Below are positions 27,401 to 41,134 of a stretch of DNA of 64,000 bases, piece by piece. A program made the position numbers and the translations under genes. How positions within the stretch are numbered: position 1 is the stretch's first letter; every line of letters begins with the position of its first letter. The stretch comes from Albifimbria verrucaria (taxonomy: Eukaryota; Ascomycota; Sordariomycetes; Hypocreales; Stachybotryaceae). A model generated the notes under the pieces. That model saw only the letters and a list, made by a program, of their open reading frames with translations, searched no databases and was not told the DNA's origin. The DNA is taken from assembly GCA_020081605.1 (NCBI GenBank), contig JAHREC010000009.1, positions 3,906,001 through 3,970,000 of the forward strand, read 5' to 3'.

Positions 27401-28300
27401 GGAATATTCGCCTTGTGCATCATGGTACAGAGGTTGTTAGTACATACCTATCCCGCCAGCAAGCACTCTGCTCGCGTGTACCTGATCTGCAACTCTCAAC
27501 CAGTGGTCGCAACCGACGGAGTTGTCTGCAACGCATTACAGAAGCTAGGCGTTGGTTTAACGCCGATACCTCTGGGGTACGACATGGCACGTTTAGTACT
27601 GATCAGCCCGCGATATTGCATAGGTCCGCTTTTGATACAGAACAAGGCCTGTGCAGTAGGGATGAGGCATCACACGCATCTAAGCCGCGGATGGGACTTG
27701 CTAAGACGGCCTCCTGTGTGAGACTTGGCGAACCTTTGTGAGGCAAACGTGGCAGCACCGTTGCCAAGCGCATCACGGAGCCGAGCCGAGCATGTGCATC
27801 GATAGACGGATGACTTGCAATAGTGTCCGGTAGCGGAAATCTGTATTGGAGTGGAGCATGGCGTGAGATACAGTACTAGGGTCTCACGCTAAGGCGATGA
27901 CAGCCACCAGAAAGCATCGTGGTGATTAGAGAATCGATACAGCCCTGGAGGCTGGAGAGATCGAAGGACTCTGTGCAAGCTTGGCACAGGGGCAAAGCCA
28001 TGGCTAATTCAGAATGGCGCGCTTCAATGCCGATGCATGATCCTTCCATGGCGGTTATTGAATATTGGAGTTGGGTGTTGGACGGCCGTTTTAGGTCACG
28101 GTGCGGACCACGTTCTGGACCCGCGAACTAACCAAGCGGCAAACAGAAACCCCGGACCGCAAAGACCTATGAGACCCGAGGGAAAAAGACCAGTTCTTTT
28201 TAAATTCTCATCTCATGGAAGCCGTTGAAGTCAACATGAAGGGAGAATGTGAGCACAACCATATCGTCCCATCGTAAGTCTGTTTAAGAATAGGTTTACG
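24455..28300. other. mcm1 upstream region and gene-poor DNA
   Basis: From 24.46 to about 25.4 kb the minus strand is rich in pyrimidines, which fits the promoter and leader of mcm1. Beyond 25.4 kb I recognise nothing; frames up to 177 codons (27.2-27.7 kb, plus) show no known motif. Confidence 0.5.
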
Positions 28301-31300
28301 GCTCTGGTTGCATTTGCTCATAAGAACAACATTAATTACGGTATAAATGCAAGATAGCAATTTTTTCTCATTGCTGCTTGCCAAGTCGTTGGACAGTATC
28401 TTTTACCGCACCACACTGTGCATCCAGAGATAAGACCCATCATCAAGTGCTTACTGGTCCATTGCACAGAGATGAAAGGAGAATTAAGCACGAACTACCG
28501 GCGTCTGCCGCCCACCAAGTAGCTTCGGCGAAGCGAGCGGAACACAAGGAGAGTGATACGATGTGCAAATTACTTCTGTAAGCCTAGCTGCCTTTTTCAG
28601 TAGAAGCTCGGGGCACCGTCGAATCACATTAATCTCATCTAAGCTCGTTTCAGCCCCCACTAGTCTAGAAGACACTGCTCTCTCCCAGCTCAACAACGAA
28701 CGTACATGCTTCAGAAGTGCCTCTGAATCTCGGGGATATAGTTATGTGACCCAGCCTGGGGCTTGTGAGTGTCGAGGTGGGCAGGGTTACATGGCTTGAG
28801 CCTACACTATCATGTGGTGAGCAAAAACGGAGAGTGGAGGCATGAGGTTTCTATAACCGAAGATGATTCGTGAAACTTTAGAAAATAACATCAAATACAA
28901 TAATTCATTTATGAATTTATATATTTACTCTAATCATGTTATTGTTTAGATCGAATAGTCCCCACTGTTCGCTGCCCTTGTTCTAACTAATCACCACTTG
29001 CAATCCTTTTCCCTCAACCCATTTGGCCTTGCGGTCTGTAGACTACAATACCACACTCTTGACTGTACTACCACACCAGAATGGAAACCTTCCGCATCAC
29101 GTGTGTTGCTCATGGTCTGGACTTCTGAGAGAGTCGTGATCAAGCATAACATCAAGCATGGATAACAGAAGACAGACCTCAGCTCATCGGGTGGTCATTC
29201 TTAGCTGGAGGGTTGGATGCAGCTCGGCTTAACTACTGAAGCAGAGTCTCTATGGTGGGAAACCTATTATTCGTCTCGATAAATTCGGCTCCGAGTCCAG
29301 TCTCCTGCTTGCTGACTTCCAATTGCATTCAGAAAGTCGTTTGTTTATCTCGGACGTGTGCAAGGACGCGTTTCTCCATGATGAAGATTCGCTTCATAAA
29401 TGATTTGACGAAGGATAAATATATTGTGATGATGAATAGAAATCTCCGATTGCAAACAGATATTCTGAATGATTTATGAGGGTCTCTACAAGTGTTTGGG
29501 TAGTAAGGTGGTGATGAAGGGAATGGCGAATCGAGAGAGATATAAGCCTAGATGATCACGACCAACAAGCATCTTGCACACGCACCTGTCACCAGGGTAA
29601 CCTTTTGCGTAAAGTTCATCGGCGACCGTTGAGGTGGGATGATTGAGAATTAAACCCATCACTGGCGGATGAATGAGCCAGCTAATGCTCCCAATCAATC
29701 GCTCAGGCTATCGCCGCAAGGAGCCAACGGCACTCCCAGTAGGCCCCAATAAGTAGGTTGATATTCTTATATCCATTCATGGTAAGGATTCCCTATTGAG
29801 GCAAATCCCAAACTCGTGATGCCCTAATCCTGTAGACTTACCTGCTCCAAGCGAGATGTTGCGGAGACAGGCTGGGCTTCGAAGATTTGGTAAGCATGTT
29901 CCATTGCTGCTTCGAGGCCATTCCCTCTGGAATCATCTGTTATCTTTTCCACCTGGTACCACTGTACAAAGACCATGTAAGAGCTAGCTGAACGAACCTT
30001 ACCCTTATGATATCATTTATCCTGTATATTTTTTCAGATAGACTTGGACGAATCCACAAGCGAGAAAGCCCAATGCTGAGGCACAAGCGACTTAGAGGTG
30101 CGATGGGACAACTTCTTCGAACTAACTGCTTGCTAATTTCTACCAGAACCACCTCGAATGCCAATAAAGGTACTGTTCAGATCAACAAACTGATGGTCCA
30201 AGCACATCTGCTGTCAGATGTACATTCCACACAATTTACTGGAACGCCTAGCAACAGCTCCACCAGATCCTGTCAATTCAAGACGTCGATTTGAGTCAAT
30301 TTGTGGTGCAGAGATGTTTTGAGTATCCAAAATCCCATTTGAGGCATCGCTTTCAATGATGATTCTCTCGACCTGTAAAATGTTTGGTCTTTAAGAATAT
30401 TCACAGTGAAGGGCGTAGTGACCCGGCATGAGCACTGGGATTCATGATCAGTCTTGAAATTGGCCTAGGCCAACAAACCTCAGCTGCTTGGACCTTCTCT
30501 TTGGGGTTATTCAGGCTCTTAGGGTTGATGCAACCTCATAATTCCAGCTTAAGATTAGACATCATGATAAATAAGACACAGTGACAATTAAGAACAGAAA
30601 CTCTGATGCAGGGAACGAAACTACCTTGGGTGACATGCTATTAAACCCACATGTTTAGGGTCAATATAATCTCAAAAGATGGCATAAAGCATATCCCAAC
30701 TTGTTATTTCGCACCAATGGTAACTTACTGCCTGCCGCAGGTTTCACGTACTCCGGTAATGGGTGGCCTGCCTGGTATAGAGGCGCGGTGTGAATCCCTT
30801 TCACTGGGCTTGATTCGATATTGCGTCCAGTAGAAATGCCAACATAAGCTTACCTGGCTTGCCTAGCTTGCCTGATCATGCGAAGCGCTTTTGCGTAGAC
30901 CCCGGCGGTCACTGCCTCGGTCCCTCTATGAGGGACTGTAGTCGCCAAGGTATGCGGGTTACCGTTCCTTCCTGCGAAGTAACCAGGAGGTTACACAGAT
31001 GGCTAAACAGGGTGTTGGCGGCTATGTTTCTATTGTTTCTTCATATCAAGATGGAATTACGAACCACATAGTTCGGCGTTGCATCAGGCAGTAGCATGAG
31101 GTCATTGACAAACGTAATTACAAATGCACAAACTACTCTCAAAACATCTTGAACCGAGGCACCACTGCTTGATCCACGCTTCTGGTTTCAAATGAAGCAA
31201 TAATATGACAAAACCATGGCCAGGATTTGCAGCAGCTCATGGCTCACACTGGAGGTATGTTATAAGGATAGTGTCGACGGTACGCACATGAAGTCAGACG

Positions 31301-32080
31301 CGACTTCACTAGTATATTAAGCCCACATCTTGGTTGTTGGTCTGCAGTGCGTAAAGCCTTGTTCAGTGCCATGTCGTGACACTCAATGGCAGTCTTTCTA
31401 AACAAAGAACAGAGATCAACACTGTGTGTATGGTGTAAGTGGTGGACAGGCTTAGCGAAGGAATATTACACGTCCTGAAGGTTTTGAAGAAGTTCATGTA
31501 TATGCTCCATCAATTATTACGGTTACATCCTAGGGAGTTATGAGGCCTATTGAGTTGTGACTCGCCAAGCCATACTTGAACGAATGGACTTTACATAGTA
31601 ACCCATGATTCAGCCAGAGATAAGTCTGATGATCGTTGACTATCACAATTATCTCATTCACCAAGAGGCAGAAGAGTGTATTCAACATAGTACTAACAGC
31701 TTAGCCTTGCGAAAGTATCATCATTGCTATTTGTGTGTTTATAAATAAATTCGCCCTTACGACGGACATGTCCCGGCGATCTCATGAAGCACATTACGTG
31801 AAGTTCAATGGGAATAAATTAATAGATTTATTTCCAAGCTTTCTTGGCACTACTTCCCAGTGATGCGCGCGTTTTGCTTACAACCTGCTTCACCCAAGGG
31901 CAATGATTGACGTTCGGCGGTGTGAACCGGGTTTCGTCAACCATCCGCATCAGGAAACCTGTAAATCAAGGCCCGGCCTCGGAGGGAGCCACGTACATAC
32001 TCTGCTTTTCCCTCAAATACCCCTCAATGTTCTCAATCTTACTCTTTCAACCTTGACCGTCGCTTGTATGTATCGCATAA
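28300..32080. other. AT-richer gene-poor stretch
   Basis: By eye this stretch is clearly richer in A and T than its neighbours, especially 28.85-28.96 kb and 31.7-31.85 kb, and has no frame over about 95 codons. It adjoins the MFS transporter gene. It may be a weakly decayed repeat or just low-constraint DNA; no element ends were found. Confidence 0.5.
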
Positions 32081-33604
32081 TCTGCAAGAAAACGTGCTGC
32101 TGCATACACACCACCAACCTGGCATGGTTACCCCTCCAGCACCTCATCTGACATTCCTGATGGCACCGCGCAGGATAACAGCCAGTCGCCGCGAATACAT
32201 GTCCCCATTGAGGAACACGAAGGCTTAGATGCCTGGTTACAGGCTCTGGGCGTTTTTCTTGTATATACAGCAACATGGTGAGCTTTACTCCTAGACACGA
32301 GCCTTCCTCTAACTGTGAGTTCCCTGTCTCATGCCAGTCTTCTCACTTATTGCAGGGGCTTGTTGAGTGCCTATGGCTCATATGAAAAGTACTATGAGAC
32401 GAACATGTTGACGTCTACACCCTCTACCACCATTGCGTGGGTGGGCACGCTGCAAGGCGTCATCCTCATATGTAGGTTGTCTGTTCCTACCAACCACTCG
32501 CATTATACGCAGCTCATGATTCCAAATATAGTGGGGGTGTTGTAACCGGTCCCATCTTTGACCGCGGTTACATTCGCGAGCTCTTGGTTACAGGCACCGT
32601 CGTTACAGTGTTGGGGGTCATGATGCTTAGCTTGGCGCATGAATACTACCAAATCCTACTGGCCCAGGGCATCTGTGTTGGCATTGGGAGCGCGATCCTA
32701 TACGTCCCAAGTATTAGTCTGGTAGCATTGAGGTTCCGACGGCATCGAGCGTTGGCGGTCTGCATTGCTACTTCCGGAACAGCAATTGGTTCGTTAGCAC
32801 ATTCATCCCAAGGCACGATAGTGTATCACTGACACCTGCTCCGTTGGTTTAGGTGGGATCATATATCCAATCATATTCTCCAATCTTCAACCGAGGCTGG
32901 GGTTTGCCTGGGCCACACGCATACTCGGCTTCGTCACTCTCGCTGAGTTGATCATAGCCATGGCTATCATGCTGCCCGCCACCAATCCTAAGGTATCACA
33001 TAACATCCGCTCCTTGTTGGATCCTACCGCATTCCACGACCCGGCTTTCATGACTTTCTGCCTGGCCCTGTTCCTCATGTGGGTCGCTTACTGGGTGCCT
33101 TTCTTCCTATTACCCATCTTTGCCCAGCTCAAAGCAGGCGCCAGTTCTAACTTGGCATTTTATGTTCTTGTTATTGCCAACGCAGCCACCATTCCGGGTC
33201 GGTTCCTTGCCGTCCCACTATCCAATAGGTTTGGACCGGCTCGTACCATGGGTGGCTTTGCATTAGCCTCCAGCATCTTGCTCTTCGGATGGATCGGCGT
33301 CAAGGATGTCACTTCCACCATAGTCTGGGCAGTGCTTATCGCTCTATTCATGGGTCCGCTGGCCGTTATTTATCCCATTATCGTGCCCCATCTATCACCA
33401 GACAAAGACTTGGTAGGAACACGAATGGGCCTTTCGTCCGCTGCGGCGGCGCTGGGCACACTGGCAGGCTTCCCAGTGACGACAGCCCTTAACAATAACG
33501 AAGCCGGTCTATTTTGGAAGAGCCAGGTTCTTAATGCCTGTTGTATGTTCGCAGGGGCCTTGCTGATGAGTTATGTCTGCTATAAGATGCCAAGGAAACT
33601 TTGA
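32081..33604 (+). CDS. MFS monocarboxylate-type transporter, 5' end unresolved
   Basis: Twelve-TM major facilitator of the fungal monocarboxylate transporter (MCT/Mch) type; the substrate cannot be predicted. Family landmarks are the first TM entering WGLLSAYGSYEKYYE, then VVTGPIFDRGY after TM2, the Y/F-rich TM4-5 segment with RFRRHRALAV, and the second half with SNRFGPAR and the terminal YKMPRKL. Introns: 32278-32355, about 32476-32531 (an alternative donor is at 32472) and 32789-32852. No frame break appears after intron 1. No usable ATG lies in the first exon frame, which is open only from 32081, so the start is either in an undetected upstream exon or lost to a base error. The N-terminal PIEEHEGLDAW segment is the usual cytosolic lead-in. 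The gene stands alone in gene-poor, AT-richer DNA, with no biosynthetic neighbours. Confidence 0.82.
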
Positions 33605-36600
33605 GGATTGACGATATAAGTCTCTTGTAAAGAATTGCTCAACCTGTGGTCAACGATACAGCCTAGTCTAGTCAATATTTCTCCGCTGTTCTTGTCTCTG
33701 CTTCAAAATCTACAAGTACGATCAGCTATATGAGATCTTCCTATAGCCAAGGCACCTATATGTCGACACTTTGATTTGACAAATAACAAGCGTTATATAG
33801 ACGACAGAAGCTCGCTATCGCGCCGTCCAATCGGCAGACCCATCACTTGCATCACATTAGCTGGACGCTGTCAGCACAACCACTGTGTTGCATTGCAGAC
33901 GGCAAGTTTCCCGCCCGCCACCCGAACTGAATAAAATCCTGGGTCGACATTAACGAGAGCAGTTTACGAGGTGGGCAGACGGTTTTCTTGATTTACAAGC
34001 AGATCTAGTGCACGTGGGCACATCGTCCGCGGTTGCCTCAACGTAAGACTCTTGTCTAGGTTCACGCCATGGCTCTTTGAGTGTGAACGACAGGCGAGGA
34101 CGTGGCTTGCAGCTTCCGAAGTGCATTGCATAATTCCGCTCTTCTTCATTATGCGTGCTTCTGCATGCTCTCGGGGATCTTCTTGGTTTCTTTTTGCCCT
34201 TTTCACTGGTTATCTGCAGCTGTAACTGGCCGGTTGGAAACCGGAAAGAAGGATGGGTTATAGGATGAACACATTGGCATTGGGCACTGGTAGTCAGCTT
34301 TGCCAAATCCCGCAATACGTCATCTGGGCTGCACACAAGATGTGCTGTTTCTCTTTGGGTCTGGCTTGGTCTGGTTTATTGGTGTATAATGAACCTACTA
34401 TATCATACAAATTGTTACCGACACTCCTTCTTCATATGCGGTATGGTTGAGCCACACTATATACATGATCGAACGTCCAGCCTTGCTACCCTACGGGCTT
34501 CGTGTGTGGTTGGAATTGGGTTATACGAAGACAAGAGCCCACGGCGGTTACCTATTTCAGCTTATCTCGTTGTTCGCTCATGGTGTAAGTCAAGGAAGCT
34601 TCGTAGACCTTGGAAAATATTTCATCTTGTGTCCTTGCTGCCAAGCCATGGTACCCATTAGTTTCGGCACTGGCTAGTAAATGACGGCTACCAGATCGTA
34701 TCTTCCTCGGGTTAATTAGTTTACGAGTATGGTGCGTCCTGCCTTTCAAATTTCGAGGCAGTGTTGTAAGACGGTCAGCAATAAGCCATACCCACGAGAA
34801 ACATGATGCTAAAAAGGGTATATAATCATATTCTCATGAAGCCAGTGCTTTACGACGTTAAGTGTAAAAATAATATAGGAGTGCTTCACAATCTAGCATT
34901 TCTCTGTGGTCTTTGGTTGCCTCGTGATACAGCGAGGCAGGGTTCAGGATTCAACTAGACCAGGCACCGTTTCCAACTGAGCAGGGAATATAACAGGCAG
35001 CGCGCACGAACAAAGGATGAGCCAGCTGTAAGACCTCGCCAAGAAAACGGTTCGGAGCAACAGCAGCGTGTGTTGTAGGCTCATATCTTGAACTACGAGA
35101 CGTGGCTGCTTCTTTCGGCTGCGGCGATGTCTTGTAGAGGGGGATGCGTTTCATTCTGTACACAGTTGATACATGGCACGTCAGAGCAAGGAACTCCTAC
35201 CGCGGCGATACCGCAGGTGTACACAGCGGGCACTGGTGGGGTACTCCGTGCAGGGGATGCCAGTTTGATTCCTCATGTGGAGAAGCACAGCCGAGGATTG
35301 AATATGCACATATCAGAGGAACTGCCACTCGGTTAGTTGCAACACACCGACGACTGCCGGTGAGAGGGGTACTTCGGTGGTGCAGGTAGAGGTACAGCAT
35401 GGGTCCAAGCCTGGGGTCCCCATTAAAGTACCAGTCGGCATTTCCGGCCACTTCTTGTGCTTTATGCATACCTATGCCAACTTGTCCGACTTGCAGCACC
35501 ATGATGTGTGGTATAGTAGCAAAGCACAACAAGCAATGAAAGAAAAGAAAAGAAAGAAAGGGGGAAAAAGAAGAAAAAGAACAAGAGAATGCACTCTATA
35601 CTAGAACAAAATAAAGAGAGCCACTCACCAAGCTCAACGCATCTGGAAACTTGATAGTAGGGGCACACTATCCGTCCAGGGTAGGATTAATATACTGTCC
35701 CTCGTCGTGAATGGCCTCCCATAACACTAGGCCAAATGATACCCAGCTTTTTGGTTAATAACTTTATGCACGTCCAGAATCCACAGCCCGTGAATTCTAC
35801 GACTGTCACCACGCCGCGCCCCTCTCGAGGGTGGCTAACGTGAACATATCATGCCTGTCGCATAGCAACTCCACCACATTGGATGTGGGGTATCCTAACT
35901 TGCAGGCAGATTTGGCATCATGCTTGACGACAGCGTCTTGTTGTCAAGAAGGACCTACACGCCGAGTGGCATATTCATCCAGTGCATGCAGGATAAAAAC
36001 CTCGAAGCTTTTGCTGTCTCCAGCAGTCCTGTAGAGCATCGTATGCTCATAGCACCAGGCTCGTTCGATCCTGGAGGAACTGTGCTTCAGGATCGATGGA
36101 GCTGGAGCAGCAGGAGCATATTTATACATCTTTTTCAGCCGTTTCAACAGCAGCCGTAGATCATGCATCCACCCCTTCTGGTCCGATTCCAGAAGACTCA
36201 GATCTGCCTCCAGGTCTGGAGAAACACCACATCAACAAAGCGAACAAGGGTCAAGGTCAACAACGTATGACGTATGGCGATGGCATCTTCCGATGTTCCG
36301 TGAATAGCATTGCGATGGCCTCATTTCGTTGCTTCCATTTTTACAGTGAATCCTACGCGCCAAATGCCGGATGTTAATCAGCCCAGATGACGGGATCCCG
36401 TGCGTGCCTGTTCACGGCAGTTGAAGCTATTTTCATGTACCGACGTTTCATGACAGCCTATTTCCGTGATGGTTGACGGGGAGATCTACTCAGGTCTTTT
36501 TTGTTGCGTCACGGACACTTACTACTCATACCAGAGTCCTCTTAAATTTCCCGGCTGCTATAAACAGGACGATCTGGGACAGCGATGCACCGTGCACGGC

Positions 36601-38045
36601 AAATCGGGGTCGACGTGAGTAATGGCCCTTGAGCTGGGGAAAAGGCTGAGGGATGAAGCGCTGCGTTTAGAGAGCCGCGTGCACATTCTCGGAATAGGAT
36701 GGGGCTATCCCCGAACGGGCAATACTGCTGCAACCGTTGGGTCAGTGGCCGCTGACATAACGGTCTTGGTCGTTGCCCCATTGGGTAGATTGACGCAATA
36801 TGGGAACATTAACATTACAGGATTAAGCGACGGAACAGGCCGAGCTTCTTCCACGTAGTAAGCAAACCCCAGCAATAGAATACGTTAGTTTCGGTAATCC
36901 TGTTACTGAGCAGTTGTAATCTCAAACCATGACTGTTGTTTCGATGCGCTGACTTTTTGCTTGGCCAGGCTGCGCAGCGCAACGCTGCACCGAGGCACCG
37001 GCCGTACCCAGGGCCGACGGCCAACGGCCAGCTTGGCGGCGGGCGTTCATCTCTCTTATGGCCGCCAAGGGGTTCGTATCGTATATTGCTGTATATTGCC
37101 CTCTGATGGGGGCGAGTGCATGCGAGGCGCTGTGATTGGCGGGGCGGGTTGGGGCGGGCGACTCGCCCAGGTGATAGCGAGCCTAGCAGTGCAGCCAACG
37201 GTGACGGCGACAGGTTACAGGGCATCTAGTCACCCGCTTAGTCGCTGCAGTGGGCTCACTTGCCGGTGCAGGGCAGTGCGATTGGCTCCCGGGACGGCTC
37301 TCAGCCGATCTGGGACAGCGCAGCAGGCCACCATTGGACCACCCTTGGCCGACCCCTGACCGAGCTTCGACCACTCAGGGTCCTTATTCAGCCGCTTTCC
37401 AAACCAGGGCCTCCGGATCAGGCTCCTCTACCCACGAACCGGGGCCCCTGATTGGGTGCCGGGGGCGTCGGGCTTGGCCCCACACCACGCTCTGTCAGTG
37501 CCGCTGCTTCATGACGGTCAATCTGAAACAGCTCCAGTCAGACATGCCGGGCTTGAAGCTTGCCAGAGACTCGGAGTGTCGCATGTCGCTTCGCCTTCGT
37601 CTGGCATTTCAAATTGACGCCATGGTCGCGTCCAAATTGACCTGGCTTCTCCTTCATCTCCCACTTCTCCATCGAACTTCATTCATTCTGCTATAGTCCG
37701 GCACTAGGCTCCATCTTGGTGGCTTTTCCTTCTTTCTCTTCTACACTCTACGCCCTCACCCGCACGGCTTAGTCCTCTTCTACCCTGTGAATAATTTTTT
37801 TCATTCATTCATTCAACCCTACCTACGTGGACTGTCTCAGATCGACAAACAATAGAGAGCAGTGCTCCCTAGATCCAGCTATCGTACTACATTCCTGTCA
37901 CTCTTTTACCAACCACCCTGATACTTCCATTCAACAAAGACGCCGGTCGTCATCCATCTTCAACGGGCAGCACCATATACAAGGTCATCTCCGAGGATAC
38001 CAACGAGCAACACCTAATCCGAACATCCCAAACCAATCAGTCAAA
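33605..38045. other. gene-poor region, then tetraspanin leader
   Basis: No gene recognised from 33.6 to about 37.6 kb. The part around 36.9-37.5 kb is GC-rich, in contrast to 33.6-36.5 kb. From about 37.65 kb the plus strand becomes pyrimidine-rich (CTTCTCC, TTCTTTCTCTT), as expected for the leader of the tetraspanin gene. Confidence 0.5.
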
Positions 38046-38834
38046 ATGGTCAGCAAGGTCTTCCTCACCGTCATTGCGGCGGACTTCCTCTTCCTCGTCA
38101 CCGGCGCCATCGTCCTCGGTTTCTCGCTCGTCACCCAGAGCCAGATGAACAACACCCCAACCGACGGAAAGGATGCTATGCGAAAGCTGATTGCCAAGGA
38201 GCTCCCTCTGACGGCTGGTATCGCCAACGGTGTCTTCATTCTGGTCGCCTTCGTTCTCACCCTTCCCGGCATGTGGCTTCCGCACGCGGCTGGCTCAAGC
38301 TGTCGAGCGCCGCCGTTGCCGCCACCTCTGTCTTCACCCTCATCCTCGGTATCTACAGCTGGGTCTTGACGCTGCGCTTCAAGAGCGACTTCGGCAACAC
38401 CTACATGGAGCAGAGCTCAGATGTCCACATGTTGTTCCAGTCTACAGTATGCCTCACTCCCGAACTAATCTAATGAACCCTCTGCTAACTCTGTGAACCA
38501 GTTCCGATGCTGCGGCTACCAGAACAGCATGTCTCCTGCTTTCGTAACCGACACCGGCATGTGCACCAGCCCTGCTGCTGCTGCCTTGGCTCGTGGTTGT
38601 GCCGGTCCTATCACCAACTTTGGAAACAACTTCCTTGATATTGTCTTCACCTCAATGTTCGCGTTTGTCGGTATGTTCAGCCACTTAACTTGAAATGTCT
38701 CCTCAAATCACTAACCCGCTTTCTCAGGTGTCGACGCTCTCTTCATCATCTCGATAGCGTGCCTTCTCAAGGACCGCAAGGAGCGTGAGCGCTACCGCTA
38801 CATCGACGAGAAGACTGGTTACTACCAGATCTAA
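38046..38834 (+). CDS. tetraspanin-family membrane protein
   Basis: Four-TM protein of the tetraspanin type, organising membrane microdomains. TM1 follows the start (VFLTVIAADFLFLVTGAIVLGF), TM2 is near residues 58-75, TM3 near 88-107, and TM4 (about 180-205) ends in a charged KDRKERERYRY tail. The large extracellular loop has the diagnostic CCG (FRCCGY) plus two further Cys. Introns: 38447-38501 and 38671-38727. One base is lost near 38272, before ASARGWLKL, splitting the frame; counted through, the product is 225 aa, typical of fungal Pls1/Tsp3 tetraspanins. Pls1 is needed for appressorial penetration in plant pathogens and Tsp3 is less studied; I cannot say which this is. The ATG at 38046 has a good context (AAA before ATG). 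Confidence 0.87.
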
Positions 38835-39427
38835 ACCATCATCACAAAACACCCGCTGTCCGGTCACCGTGGACGCACCCCATGGTGGTGCACTTTTCCT
38901 TTCGTATTGCGCAAACTCAGCTGGCACTCTGTTTCCAACCTATTCACTCTTTTATGTGCTTATAATATCTTATTCTACGATATAGACGACCCGGAGGATT
39001 ATTACTCACATTGCACTCGGTGGTTAGTGCGGAATAAACAAATGCTCACAGCATCATTATTTTTTCGGTTGCATAGCATCGGTGGTTTTTACCCGTCATA
39101 GAACTGGAGCCTGGAAATGGCATCTCAGGCGTTCTTTTGTTAAGATACCATTCATTTTTCTTATCTCAATCATTTTTTACTCTACTCATTTGTCCTGTAT
39201 GCCTGAACAATCCATGTGATGTCGTTTATTACGTGATCAACTGCCAGATCCCTGCAACCCCAAAGCCACCATAAACTGTAAGCAGTAAATTCGTAGGGTA
39301 TAGACTATTATTGCTGGAACCTGTCTGTAGACCTCGAAGCCATCACTAAGACTACCCAAGCGCCGCTTATGATGTTATCTAATACGCCAACATCCGCCAA
39401 GGAAACTCCCAACCGAAGAACAAAACA
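38835..39427. other. convergent 3' intergenic region
   Basis: Between the stops of the tetraspanin (+) and the NIPA-type gene (-). It is T-rich near 39.05-39.2 kb. No gene recognised. Confidence 0.6.
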
Positions 39428-41134
39428 TCATACAGCCGAATCATTTGGTATCCCGGGCCCGCTTCCTCCCGGGGCCTCATCATTCTCATCTTCGTTGTCC
39501 CTGTACCTAGGGAATGCAGTGCCTCCTTCTATACCAGAACTGCTCGAAGCCCGACGATCTCCCTGACCTCTCCACCATTTCAGCGTCAGTACCTGACTAA
39601 GTGACCCAGTCAATGAGCTATCTCGCTTCTTGAGCTGTTGGCGGCGTGCAACAAGGCCTGGGAATCCAGTGCTCTTTCTGCGTCGACGTGTGGCCCGGCG
39701 AGGATTCTGTTCGGTACTAGGGCCTGACTCAACAGAAGCGCCGCCTCCACTTATTGATCTCCTATGCCCAGGAAGCAAAGGTGTCGACTCACTTCGAGCG
39801 GGCAGAGTGCTCGACCGATGGCGACTTGTTGGTGTCGTAGGCTCATCTTGATCTTCCAGTTCACCCCAGATTTCAGCCCGTTCCGCCCAACGGAAACTCT
39901 TCTTACGAGTCGGAATCATTGGCGTGGTGTCGACGCTGATATCGCGGGGAACGTCTCATAGGAAGCCGAGGGCTGCTGATCTTCTGCTGTAGCCTCATCC
40001 GAGCCGAGGAGTGACTCCTCTTCACCATCAGTATCCTCAACCAGGCCGAGACCTGGCGCAAGGGACGACTGACCCACGCCGGGCGTATGCTGCTCATCGC
40101 TCAATCGCCATGACAAGGCAAGAACGCCCGTCAGAAGAATAAGTGTGCCGAGTGCGATAAGACAGGCCCGCAATGGCGAAATGAGGCTTGTCTGATCGAA
40201 ATAAATCAGACCATCCAAAATCGCAATAATGTTGTACACACAGAATACAAGTGGGTAGAGAACAGAGGTAGAGACCAGCTTGAGGCCTCGGTGGAGGTAA
40301 TAAAGCTGACACAGCGCTAACGCAACCAGTGCCAGGACGATAACCCAAGACTCCCAGTGTATGAACTGGTTCTTTCCTCCGATCGTCTTGATTAGAAGTT
40401 CTACCGCCGATTTGGCGAAAAGGAGAGCATGTGCCGAAAGATCTCCGCTGATAACTCCGTAAATAATTCCGCGAATAAGTCGGAAGCGCGCATTATGCGA
40501 GATGCTTGATGTTCGGTTGACGACGTCGATGAAGACGGCAATGGCGATCACAAACAGTGCTTGTAGACTCATCCATACTAGGAACGGCTTCCGTCCCATT
40601 AAGACGAGTAGCTCTTTTAAATCGTGCGCAGGCGATGGGATGGCTCCGAAGATCGCGATGAGTATGGCTCCGCCGGTGACGAGCAGGGTGCCGCAGAAAG
40701 ACCATCGTGTGAACGGCTCGCTGAGTATTAATGTTGCGCATATGGAATTGAAAACCAAGCCGGCTGCTTGAAGCGTCGAAAGTACGGGCAAGGGCAGCGT
40801 CGAAATCTGTACCGTGCTGCCTAGGAGGTTCGCTATAATAAACATGGCCATGCCCAGCTGCCATCGTCGTCTTCGGTATGGCGGGCGGCGCACATCGTGC
40901 GGGCCCTTCTCGTCTTCGAGTATATGTGACTTTCGTTGCAAGGTCAGGCCTAAGCTCTGAACACTGGTCGACAACAGACCGGCAAAGATCCCCAACTGTT
41001 ATGCTATTGTTAGCAAGATGTGACATAGCATAGCTATCGACGCCACCCGAGGACATGGCGTGACATACAGCGATGCTCCCTCCGGGAGAGATGCCGCCTA
41101 AAGGTCCCATTGCGCCGTCCGTACCCGATCTCAT
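39428..41134 (-). CDS. NIPA-like (DUF803) magnesium transporter family protein
   Basis: Multi-pass membrane protein of the NIPA/DUF803 family, relatives of drug/metabolite transporters; animal members move magnesium. About nine hydrophobic segments lie in the first about 340 residues. Landmarks are GIFAGLLSTSVQSLGLTLQRKS, the NLLGSTVQISTLPLPVLSTLQ segment and the LYYLHRGLKLVSTSVLYPLVF segment. The last about 200 residues are hydrophilic, Ser/Arg-rich and acidic by turns, predicted cytosolic and disordered. A short first exon (41069-41134) joins across intron 40996-41068. The start at 41134 is the first ATG in that frame; a second ATG lies 24 nt downstream. One base is lost near 39946, so the tail is in another frame; counted through, the product is 544 aa. 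It is divergent from the V-ATPase subunit E gene, with 695 bp between starts. Substrate is inferred from family only. Confidence 0.85.

Noticed and set aside
36050..36080. GTTCGATCC resembling a tRNA B box
   Set aside because: No T-arm, D-arm or acceptor stem can be folded around it.
35197..36168. Possible decayed kinase- or Sel1-like fragments on the minus strand
   Set aside because: Only vague resemblance, with stops in every frame and no catalytic motif; not enough to call a pseudogene.
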